Source: Nitriliruptoraceae bacterium
Lineage (GTDB): Bacteria; Actinomycetota; Nitriliruptoria; Nitriliruptorales; Nitriliruptoraceae
Assembly: GCA_003565155.1 (NCBI GenBank)
Contig: PXDB01000064.1
Location: forward strand, 1 to 35,507
Direction: 5' to 3'
Length of the DNA stretch: 35,507 bases
The notes beneath the pieces were generated by a model that saw nothing but the letters and a program-made list of their open reading frames with translations, ran no database searches and had not been told where the DNA came from. The translations under genes were made by a program, and so were the position numbers. This document shows, piece after piece, positions 27,831 through 34,752 of this stretch. Within the stretch, counting starts at the first letter, position 1. Each line of letters begins with the position of its first letter.

Positions 27831-29261
27831 CTAGAACGCTTCCCAGGTGCCGACGCCTGTGATGCTGAGGTTGGGGACGATCGCCTCGCCCGAGGACGAC
27901 GCGTCGAATCTCGCGTTCTGGGTGATCCGGGTGGTGGATATCGGGCTTCCACCGCTGTCGCGATCCTGACCGGTCGCGTCAGGTTCGCACACCGTGTCGT
28001 CTTCGTCGTAGCTGAAGATGGAGGCGTCGCACGCGATGAACAGGATGCGCTCGTAGACGCCGTTGAAGTCGATGCGGAACTGTTCACGAGCGAACACGAG
28101 GGTGAGCTGCCCGTCGGCTCTGAGGTTCCGCTCGATCATCACGTCGACATCCGCGACCACGCCGACACCGGGCCACGACGCGAAGAACTTCGGGTTGCTC
28201 GTGAAGGTGATCGAGCCTGCCGTGGACCCGGCCCCAGGCGACGAGGTCAGGTCCTCGGTGGTCGCTTCGGCGAACAGCGATATGCGACTGGAGTTCCCGT
28301 TGCCGTTGTTCATCTCGTTCACGATGTTGCTGCGGTAGGCGTAGTACTGACCGCTCGGCGGCCCTGCGTTCGACGTCCACGTCCACGTCCGCGTCCCACC
28401 CGAGGTGCTGAACTCCCAACCGGAACCCGGCGACGGAACGATCGACGACGTGGCATCCACGCAGGGGGCTTCGGCAGACGCCTCACTGACCCGGACCGTC
28501 CCGTCGTGGCAGAGCTCGTAGAACGGGTCGTTGTTGGGGTTGACCGCCTGCTCGTTCCGCTGGTCCCAGAAGTCCCTGGCCCGGTAGTTGGGGATCGCCT
28601 TCCGCGCGGCGCCGGACGTGCAGTCGCTGTCGCTGCAACTCCCCGACGCGCTGTAGGGACCGTTGACGTCGCCAGGCGTGCCGATGATGTCCCCGTTGGA
28701 GTGGATACCACCGCCTTGGATCCTCGCGTTCGAGTGATCGAAGTAGATGTCACCACCGGTCAGGATGCCCACGTCGCCCGATAGGGGCACGAGCGGGCGG
28801 CTGTCGAAGGCCAGCCGCATCACCCGCACGCTGGACCGGGTCTCGCAGTCCGGGACGAAGGCCACCCCGTAGATCGATCCGGCCTCCTCGTCGACGATCG
28901 CAACCCCATCGCCACCAGCCGTCGACTGGAACGACCCGCACCCGCTCGTGACACGATCGAGCGCATGGTCTATCGCCCAGTCCCGCGCTGCGTCGCGATC
29001 CGTTGGGGCGCTATCCGGTGCGACGAAGGGCTGGTCGGTCTGCTCCGGGTCGGCGATCGCAGCGACCGCCAGTTCGGCCGCCGACTCGGCCACCATCAGC
29101 CCTACCTCGCGGTTCACGCTCGTCGCGGTTGCCTGCTGCTGCGGGTTCGCGTAGGCCACGAAGAGCGTGCCAAGCATGAGCAGGACCATCATGGCGAGCA
29201 ACGCCGTCGGCAGGGCCACACCGGCCTCGCCATCGTACGCTGGGTTCTCGGCTCTGCTCAC
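27831..29261 (-). CDS. PilX-like minor pilin / type IV pilus assembly protein
   Basis: The N-terminus of this 476-residue protein is EAG14-VALPTALLAMMVLLMLGTLF: a short polar leader, a Gly cleavage position and a hydrophobic helix with Leu-Pro at mature positions 3-4. That is the PilX-type pattern; there is no Glu at mature position 5. The remainder is a large extracytoplasmic domain rich in Ser, Gly and Asp, with several Cys, an Asn/Gly-rich stretch (NEMNNGNGNSSR) and no domain I recognise. It starts at a GTG 12 bases after the pilW-like stop and ends at a TAG. Its role is inferred from position after two clear prepilins. Confidence 0.75.
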   Translation of the reverse strand: MSRAENPAYDGEAGVALPTALLAMMVLLMLGTLFVAYANPQQQATATSVNREVGLMVAESAAELAVAAIADPEQTDQPFVAPDSAPTDRDAARDWAIDHALDRVTSGCGSFQSTAGGDGVAIVDEEAGSIYGVAFVPDCETRSSVRVMRLAFDSRPLVPLSGDVGILTGGDIYFDHSNARIQGGGIHSNGDIIGTPGDVNGPYSASGSCSDSDCTSGAARKAIPNYRARDFWDQRNEQAVNPNNDPFYELCHDGTVRVSEASAEAPCVDATSSIVPSPGSGWEFSTSGGTRTWTWTSNAGPPSGQYYAYRSNIVNEMNNGNGNSSRISLFAEATTEDLTSSPGAGSTAGSITFTSNPKFFASWPGVGVVADVDVMIERNLRADGQLTLVFAREQFRIDFNGVYERILFIACDASIFSYDEDDTVCEPDATGQDRDSGGSPISTTRITQNARFDASSSGEAIVPNLSITGVGTWEAF

Positions 29262-29272
29262 GCTGGCTCCAC

Positions 29273-30721
29273 TCAGGACGGTTGCTGAAGGGAGATCACC
29301 AGCTGACTCCCGTCAGCGATGTCGTACGACCCTGCTGATGTCACCCGGAACTGGTAGGACGGATGCTGGTTGCGGTTGAGACGGTCGCCTTGCAGCGTCG
29401 CGAAACCCAGGCTGTTGGTCGGCTGGGACTCGAGGTCACCCGAGCCCGGACCGAAGCGACCCCGGATCTCCACACCGGTCACCGGCGCCCCGTCGGGGTA
29501 CTGAGCCTCCACTCGGACCGTCGGATACCAGTGCTTGCCGTTGGAGCGCAGGTAACTCTCGTCCACCAACGTGATGACGATCCCATCCGGATCGGTCGTA
29601 GGGTTCGCGGGGTGGTTCTGCGTACCGATCGCCCCCTGGGTGTCGGTCACCGTCAACGTCACCGAGTACACGCCCGGCTCGTCGTACTCGTGGGAGACGG
29701 TCTGGGAGGTGGTCGTCGAGACGGTTGCCCCGTCCCCGAACTCCCAGCCGTATCCCGCGATGGTCCCGGTGGAGTGAGTTGACGCCGACGGGTCGAAGGC
29801 GCACTCCATCTGCGAACACGTCACGGAGAAGGCTGCCGAGGGCGCCGCCTGACCGTGACTGAGATCCACGAACTGCGTCATCACGTCCGGGGCCCCACCG
29901 TCATCCAGGACCGTCAGGGTGACCTCGAAGGAACCCGCCGTCGGGTAGGTGTTGCTGACCGTCTCTCCATCGCCGGACGTGCCATCCCCGAAGTCCCACT
30001 GGTAGGCGACGATGTCCCCGTCCTCATCGTGGGACTCGGATGCGTCGAAGGTGCACTGCAACCCTGAACACGACTGCGTGAAGGAGGCAGTCGGAGCCCG
30101 GTTCGCACTCAGGGGTCCATCGGTGACGGCGGCGTTGCGCATCGTGATGACCATCTCGACCCGCGTCGGCTGCACCTGCCGGTCGGTTGCCGGCGCCCCG
30201 AGGAGCACCACACGCACGCCGGTGACGTCACCGCGCCCCTCCACGGTGGCCGCGGACGTGCAGTCGACGGCGCGATCGTCGACCGGTGCCGGCACCGCTT
30301 GCCCGTGGCGGTCCACATAGCTGAACCCGGATCCCGGCCCCAACCCTCTGGCGAGGACCTGCGGGTCCTCGCCCGGCACCGTCCGCACCAGTTGACCGTC
30401 GGTGATCTCGAAGGTGCGCAGCTCTTCCGGGTCGACCGTGCCATCCTCGTCCTCGTCGGCCCACCAGATCGAGACGGCGTCGCCGGTCGATCCGTCGCAG
30501 ACGCCCCAGGCGGTCCGGATCTCGTCCCTGAGCCGCTCGGTTGCGATCCGCGCCGCATCGGTGTTCTCGCGGAGGTCAACCGCCACACGTTCGGCTCTCC
30601 CCGCCGAAACGACCGCGGTCACGACCGCGCCGCCGATGATCCCTGCCAACACCATCACCACGAGCATCTCGACCAGCGAGAACCCTGCTGGGGACGACAG
30701 CCTCGCGCGCACGTCAGTCAC
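29273..30721 (-). CDS. PilW-like prepilin with two PKD domains and an EF-hand-like loop
   Basis: From the GTG at 30721 the 482-residue product begins with a class III prepilin signal: cleavage after Gly13 before FSLVEMLVVMVLAG, with Glu18 at mature position 5. The pilin body includes ADEDEDGTVDPEE; residues 89-100 fit the 12-residue EF-hand calcium loop exactly. Two PKD domains follow at about 209-286 (YQWDFGDG) and 295-363 (YGWEFGDG), each opening with a Cys pair (218/223, 302/307), the first also with HDEDGD. A third beta-rich, Ig-like segment runs from 381 to the end. The start overlaps the pilV-like stop by 8 bases. PKD domains usually mediate surface binding. The long open frame further upstream is spurious. 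Confidence 0.85.
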   Translation of the reverse strand: MTDVRARLSSPAGFSLVEMLVVMVLAGIIGGAVVTAVVSAGRAERVAVDLRENTDAARIATERLRDEIRTAWGVCDGSTGDAVSIWWADEDEDGTVDPEELRTFEITDGQLVRTVPGEDPQVLARGLGPGSGFSYVDRHGQAVPAPVDDRAVDCTSAATVEGRGDVTGVRVVLLGAPATDRQVQPTRVEMVITMRNAAVTDGPLSANRAPTASFTQSCSGLQCTFDASESHDEDGDIVAYQWDFGDGTSGDGETVSNTYPTAGSFEVTLTVLDDGGAPDVMTQFVDLSHGQAAPSAAFSVTCSQMECAFDPSASTHSTGTIAGYGWEFGDGATVSTTTSQTVSHEYDEPGVYSVTLTVTDTQGAIGTQNHPANPTTDPDGIVITLVDESYLRSNGKHWYPTVRVEAQYPDGAPVTGVEIRGRFGPGSGDLESQPTNSLGFATLQGDRLNRNQHPSYQFRVTSAGSYDIADGSQLVISLQQPS

Positions 30722-31223
30722 GTGCCACCTCGGCGACCACCGTGCTGGTTCGGACCTCGCGTGGGACCCCTCGTTCCTCCCATGTGACGATCGCGGTGAC
30801 GCGACGGGCGTTCCCGTACCCCGGCACGGCCGTGACGTAGGTCTGGACGTCGAAGGCACCGACCTCACCCCAGAACGGTGGTCCGCCACCGATGGCGCCA
30901 TCCGGGCTGCAGAGGGCGATCTCGGTGATGCTGCCGTCTCGGTCGATCTCGACGAGCTCATCGCAGATGCCACCATGGGCGTCCTCCGCGAGCAGGAGCG
31001 CACCCCACTCCGACGCGCGGGCCGACTCGACGGTCTGCGTCGCCACGCCGACAGCTGTGGTCCGGTCGGCTGCTGACCGCAGTGACAGCAGGCCGCCGGT
31101 CGCGACCTGTGCCAGCGCCATGAAGGCGCCCGCAAGGAGCATGACAGCGATGAGGACCTCGACCAGCGACACGCCACGCTCATCGAGCAGGCGGTCGCGC
31201 AGCCATGAGCGCGACGTAGGCAT
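30714..31223 (-). CDS. PilV-like minor prepilin
   Basis: The 169-residue protein carries a type IV prepilin signal: basic leader ending RG17, then VSLVEVLIAVMLLAGAFMAL with Glu22 at mature position 5. The hydrophobic helix is followed by a small pilin body with two Cys (ICDEL and ALCSP) that could form a disulfide. Processing would be by the prepilin peptidase encoded at 34753-35507. The ATG at 31223 has GGAGG 4-5 bases upstream. It is the first gene after an 80-base gap containing a motility-sigma-type promoter candidate and leads the pilV-pilW-pilX trio. Confidence 0.85.
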   Translation of the reverse strand: MPTSRSWLRDRLLDERGVSLVEVLIAVMLLAGAFMALAQVATGGLLSLRSAADRTTAVGVATQTVESARASEWGALLLAEDAHGGICDELVEIDRDGSITEIALCSPDGAIGGGPPFWGEVGAFDVQTYVTAVPGYGNARRVTAIVTWEERGVPREVRTSTVVAEVARD

Positions 31224-31249
31224 GACGTCCTCCGAGGTGTCCCTCAGAG

Positions 31250-31277
31250 GTATCGGCCGCGCGGCCCTGTCACTTTA
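31250..31277 (-). promoter_or_regulatory. Candidate sigma-28 (FliA/SigD/WhiG-type) promoter ahead of the pilin genes
   Basis: On the minus strand TAAAGT (31272-31277) and GCCGATAC (31250-31257) are separated by 16 bases counted from TAAA to GCCGATA. This agrees closely with the motility-sigma consensus TAAA, 15-16 bases, GCCGATAA/T. It lies 27 bases before the pilV-like ATG. The spacer contains the palindrome GGCCGCGCGGCC, overlapping the -10. A housekeeping promoter is not apparent here. The match is by eye. Confidence 0.5.
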
Positions 31278-31303
31278 GGACCGGATGGCCCGTTGCCTCA
31301 CCG

Positions 31304-31975
31304 TCACTTCATGACGCTGCTGTGCAGTGGGAGGCTGAACACCTCGTCCCCGAAGAGGAGACGGGCGCTGTCGACATCGATCCTGAGCAGTTCGAAGGAG
31401 GTAGCGAAACGTTCACCGGGCTGCACCTGGAAGGTCACGTCGTCGACCACGATGACCGCGATCTCATCGTCGTTGTCCGACCGGATGTCCTCCAGGATCA
31501 GCAGCCTGCCGTCGCACACGACCTCCGCCTCCCCCGTACACCGCCTCGTATCGCTGTTCTCCTGCTCGTCCGGGGGCTGCGGTCCGGGCGTTCCGGGATC
31601 AGTGGGGTCAGCAGGGTCAGCGGGGTCAACGTCGGAGTCTGGCTGCGGCAGCGGCTCCCCGTTCTCATCGAGTGGCGGCTCAGCTGCTTCCGGTTCGACG
31701 ACCGGTTCGAAGGGATCCCTCGGCAGGAACGCCTCGTAGGCGACCATCGGCAGCGCCACCTCGTCTCCGGCCCCGGAGGCCTCGCTCTGCTCGGTGTCCT
31801 CATCCGCGGCGTTCGATGCCGTGGTGGTCTCGAGCGCCACGGGAGCGGTCGGTGCCGTGGACAGCGGTGTCGACCACAGCATGGCGACAGCGACGACCAC
31901 TCCGGAGAGGACCACGGCCAGCGCCACCAACGGCAGCAGCGGCAGTGACCGTCCCATCAGCGGTAAGCGCCTCAT
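31304..31975 (-). CDS. PilP-like pilus assembly protein (membrane-anchored)
   Basis: The 223-residue product has a basic start, one membrane helix at about 12-34, an acidic Ala/Thr/Glu linker, then YEAFLPRDPFEP at 80-91, a Pro/Asp repeat (DPADPADPTDPG) at about 117-128, a Cys pair (146, 154), and a C-terminal beta-rich segment. The RDPFEP motif followed by a compact beta domain (VDDVTFQVQPGERF...LLFGDEVFSL) resembles PilP and GspC-type proteins that link PilNO to other pilus parts. The position directly after PilO (ATGA overlap) fits PilP. A classic PilP is a lipoprotein; this one has no lipobox, so the assignment is by motif and position only. Confidence 0.6.
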   Translation of the reverse strand: MRRLPLMGRSLPLLPLVALAVVLSGVVVAVAMLWSTPLSTAPTAPVALETTTASNAADEDTEQSEASGAGDEVALPMVAYEAFLPRDPFEPVVEPEAAEPPLDENGEPLPQPDSDVDPADPADPTDPGTPGPQPPDEQENSDTRRCTGEAEVVCDGRLLILEDIRSDNDDEIAVIVVDDVTFQVQPGERFATSFELLRIDVDSARLLFGDEVFSLPLHSSVMK

Positions 31976-32655
31976 CTCTGCCCCTCCTCGGCTTCATCCG
32001 GCCCGGGTGCGGCATCCTCTGCATCCGACACATCGTCGGCCTCGACATCGTCCTCAAGTTCGGCGTCGGTCTCCGTCTCCGGCGCAGGCTCCTCGACCGC
32101 ATCGGGCGGGAAGGAACCCTCGGCATCCGAGAAGACCCGCCCGGTCAGCGTCACGTTGAGTTCCGGGTACTCGCCCGGACTGAGGCTCATGTTGCCCCAC
32201 AGCACGCCACGCGACACCAGCGCAGGGTCCTCGACGCGACGCAGGAAGTCGATCAACTGGAAGTAGGTGCCCGCGATCGCGACGTTCAAGGTCATCTCCG
32301 CCAGTGCCGGATCCACCGCACTCTCCGAGGGACGACCGACAGCGACCGTCTGCAGCTCGAGGTTGGCGTCATCAGCGGCCGTCTGGAGTTGGCGGAGCAG
32401 CGCCGGACTCGCGGGGGTCGGAGGCAGGATCGTCTTGGCCGCGTTCAGGGCCGCCTCGAACTCTGGAGCCTCGGCGCGGACCTCGCGCAGGCGCGCGATC
32501 TCGTCCCGGGTCGCCTGCTCCTCCTCCTGCACCCGCGCGATCTCGTCCTCGACCGCCGCGATCTCCTCTGACCGGGGTTGCCACAGGAGGACGAAGAAGA
32601 GCACGGCCAGCAGGAGCCCGGCGGCGACGACGAGGAGCAACTGCACGCGCGTCAT
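31972..32655 (-). CDS. pilO: Type IV pilus assembly protein PilO-like
   Basis: PilO pairs with PilN in the inner-membrane alignment complex. The 227-residue protein has one membrane helix (about 6-25), a heptad-rich coiled coil (about 30-62, EEIAAVEDEIARVQEEEQ) and a PilO-type alpha/beta domain with the characteristic LPP...LLRQLQ and NVAIAGTYFQLIDFLRRVE. The last 40 residues are an acidic Glu/Asp/Ala tail, probably disordered. ATGA overlaps join it to pilN upstream and the PilP-like gene downstream. Together with PilM and PilN this is a standard M-N-O order. Confidence 0.88.
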   Translation of the reverse strand: MTRVQLLLVVAAGLLLAVLFFVLLWQPRSEEIAAVEDEIARVQEEEQATRDEIARLREVRAEAPEFEAALNAAKTILPPTPASPALLRQLQTAADDANLELQTVAVGRPSESAVDPALAEMTLNVAIAGTYFQLIDFLRRVEDPALVSRGVLWGNMSLSPGEYPELNVTLTGRVFSDAEGSFPPDAVEEPAPETETDAELEDDVEADDVSDAEDAAPGPDEAEEGQR

Positions 32656-33275
32656 CGTCTGAACTCCTGGGGAAGCCCGTCGCTGTAGCGATCGGTCCTG
32701 GCGTTCGGCAGCAGTGCGACCTCGAGGCTGAAGTCGGCGACCCCGTCCTCGTTGACCGTGCTGGAGTCGAAGAACGGCTGCCCGAAGGTGCCCACCCTCT
32801 CGAAGTTCAGTAGGACGTGCTCGACGCCCGGGGCGAGACCACTGGTGACCTGACCCTGGAGGTTGAGCACCCCGACCTGTTCGACCTCCTCGAGCTCGTC
32901 AGCCTGCTGGACGACGAGGTTGAGGTCGGTCAACCCGGTGTCCGCAGGCGTGACAGCGGCCAGGTCCTGCAGGACAGCGGCGAGTGACACCTCGTCGCGG
33001 AAGGCCGCTGAGAGCTGTCCCTCCACGGCGTTGACCCGCCCTTCGAAATCCGCGAAGGGGGCCAGGTCGGCTTGCTCCGACAGAGCGACAGCGAGCGAGT
33101 TCTCCGCGTCTGCGAGGTCGGCCTCAAGGCCACTGAGGCGGTTGGCCTGCAACAGGTACAGCCCAGCGAGCACCAGGATGAGCAGCGCGATGCCACCGAT
33201 GGCCAACAACCGCTGCTGGCTGGCGCGGCCCCGCTGTTTCGTTGCCTCCGGGAGGAGGTTGACGCGCACGCTCAT
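32652..33275 (-). CDS. pilN: Type IV pilus assembly protein PilN-like
   Basis: The 207-residue protein opens with VRVNLLPEA, the conserved cytoplasmic INLLP-type peptide that docks into PilM. A membrane helix follows at about 25-43, then a coiled coil (LSGLEADLADAENSLAVALSEQ) and a small alpha/beta domain in which LTDLNLVV and VLNLQGQV are recognisable strands. The ATG overlaps the pilM stop (ATGA). It would act in the cell membrane as a PilNO heterodimer connecting PilM to outer parts of the pilus machine. Confidence 0.88.
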   Translation of the reverse strand: MSVRVNLLPEATKQRGRASQQRLLAIGGIALLILVLAGLYLLQANRLSGLEADLADAENSLAVALSEQADLAPFADFEGRVNAVEGQLSAAFRDEVSLAAVLQDLAAVTPADTGLTDLNLVVQQADELEEVEQVGVLNLQGQVTSGLAPGVEHVLLNFERVGTFGQPFFDSSTVNEDGVADFSLEVALLPNARTDRYSDGLPQEFRR

Positions 33276-34321
33276 TCCAGGCCTCCCAGCGCGAGACCGA
33301 TCGCGGTGACCAGGCTGGGGCCAACACCTGCGAGGTCCTTGTCGCTGTAGACCGTGTCAGGTGCCGGCCATCGGGGGAAGGGGTTGCCCACCTGCACCGG
33401 GAGCCGGATGCTGGTCTCGAGTCGGTCAGTGAGACCGGCGAGCAGCGCGCCGCCTCCGGTCAGCAGGACGCCGGACAGCCCTGAGCTGCCCGTCTGGGCC
33501 TGGTAGTAGTCGAGGGAGCTACGGACCTCGTCGACGAACGCGTCAGCTTGCTCGGTCACGATGCGACCTGCGACGTCCGCGGTCCTCCCGACCACGGCGG
33601 TGCGCTTGGCGACCTCGGCCTGCTCTCGCGCTACGGACATCCCCGTGGCCAGCGCATCGGTGATCTGGTCGCTGCCCATGACCAGGATCCGGACGAAGGT
33701 GGGGATGCCCTGCTCGTGCACGACGATGTTGGTCACCCCGGCGCCGGCGTCGACCAGCACCTGGTTGCCCTGCTCGAGCGGGGAGGTCTCCCCCATCGCG
33801 CGGAGGACCGCGAAGGGGTTCAGGTCCACACCGATCGGCTTCAAACCGGCGAGGTTGGCGACCTCGACGTGGGCGGAGATCATGTCCCGGTGACCGGCGA
33901 CCAGCAGGAGGCGCTGCATCTGTGCGCCATCATCCGCGGTGTAGTCGGACACGACGTGGACGTCGAGCTCCGCCTCCTCGACCGGGATGGGGATGTACTC
34001 CTGGATCTGGTACCGCAGGGAGGCACGCAGCTCCTTCTCTTCCATCGCCGGCAGGTCGACCTGACGCACGACCACTCGTTGGTTGGCGATGCCGAGCCAG
34101 ACCCGCTTCCCGCCGAGCTTGGCGGTACCCACGAGCTCTCTCAGCGCTTCTGCGACCGCAGGCGGGTCGAGGATCTCACCCTCGCGAACCACATCTCTGG
34201 GCAGTTCCACCCCACCGAAGTTGGTGACCGTGGTGCCGCCACGGCCCGACTTGACCTCGGCCACCGTGATCGTGCGGGAGCCGATATCGACACCGATCGC
34301 GCTGGAGGGCACCTGGATCAC
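33272..34321 (-). CDS. pilM: Type IV pilus assembly ATPase-fold protein PilM
   Basis: PilM is a cytoplasmic actin/FtsA-like protein that binds the PilN N-terminus. The 349-residue sequence has phosphate-1 GVDIGSRTITVAEV at about 10-23, the 1C-type insertion region MEEKELRASLRYQIQEYIPIPVEEAELDVHV, phosphate-2 LVDAGAGVTNIVV and the adenosine motif LLTGGGALLAGL. It starts at a GTG overlapping the stop of the small HTH gene (GTGA). Length and motif order are typical for PilM. Confidence 0.94.
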   Translation of the reverse strand: MIQVPSSAIGVDIGSRTITVAEVKSGRGGTTVTNFGGVELPRDVVREGEILDPPAVAEALRELVGTAKLGGKRVWLGIANQRVVVRQVDLPAMEEKELRASLRYQIQEYIPIPVEEAELDVHVVSDYTADDGAQMQRLLLVAGHRDMISAHVEVANLAGLKPIGVDLNPFAVLRAMGETSPLEQGNQVLVDAGAGVTNIVVHEQGIPTFVRILVMGSDQITDALATGMSVAREQAEVAKRTAVVGRTADVAGRIVTEQADAFVDEVRSSLDYYQAQTGSSGLSGVLLTGGGALLAGLTDRLETSIRLPVQVGNPFPRWPAPDTVYSDKDLAGVGPSLVTAIGLALGGLE

Positions 34322-34542
34322 CCGTTCGCTTCGTCTGCGGCCTCGTCACCCGCTGCGAGGAAGGTGGCCAGGTCCGCTCCACGGATGCGGTAGTTCCTGC
34401 CGACGCGCAGGGCAGGCAGGTCCCCCGCCTTGATCAGCCGATAGACGGTCATGTTGGAGACGCGCAGGGCGTCCGCGACCTCTGCCACGGTCAGTAGCGC
34501 CCCTGCTGTGGGCGTTGATCCGTCCGCCATCACCTTCCTCAT
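34318..34542 (-). CDS. Excisionase/MerR-type helix-turn-helix DNA-binding protein
   Basis: This 74-residue protein consists of an HTH_17 (excisionase family) domain: LLTVAEVADALRVSNMTVYRLIKAGDLPALRVGRNYRIRGADLATFL, flanked by short polar ends. Such single-domain proteins bind DNA and in many actinobacteria act as regulators (BldC-like), not as phage excisionases; no integrase is near. It is coupled to pilM by a GTGA overlap, so it could regulate the pilus genes. The ATG at 34542 or the internal ATG at 34530 may be the start; neither has an ideal Shine-Dalgarno. Confidence 0.85.
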   Translation of the reverse strand: MRKVMADGSTPTAGALLTVAEVADALRVSNMTVYRLIKAGDLPALRVGRNYRIRGADLATFLAAGDEAADEANG

Positions 34543-34752
34543 CCCGCCGGCACTTCTGGTCGCTGTGTGTGGCTTCGAGTCCCGCCGTGCTCAGGCTGCT
34601 CGATCGCGGCCGGAACCGTACACCTTGCTCATGGCGAACTTGGGGAACCTCGACACGACACCATCAACCGTCGACGCCTTGGGCATCTCCAGGGACAACG
34701 TTGCACATGGGATGGTCGTGCGTTCCCGTATGAGGGTGCGGGGTAGCCCGGG
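34543..34752. other. pilD-HTH gap
   Basis: These 210 bases hold no gene I can support. On the minus strand a TACGGT hexamer (about 34614-34619) fits a -10 without a good -35. A perfect 14-bp palindrome, GTAGCCCGGGCTAC, lies at 34742-34755 across the pilD stop codon; it has no T-run and is too short to call a terminator. A promoter for the HTH-pilM operon is expected here. Confidence 0.4.

Noticed and set aside
26582..28087. Extension of aroC upstream by 106 codons
   Set aside because: The extra part overlaps the pilX-like gene, is Ser/Arg/Pro-rich, and the GTG at 27769 gives the conserved chorismate synthase N-terminus.
29273..31183. 636-residue version of the PilW-like protein starting at 31183
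   Set aside because: The first 154 codons mirror the pilV-like gene; the GTG at 30721 gives a proper prepilin leader and overlaps the pilV stop.
34318..34542. Prophage or integrative element signalled by an excisionase-like protein
   Set aside because: No integrase, attachment site or phage gene is nearby; it is embedded in and coupled to the pil operon, fitting a regulator better.
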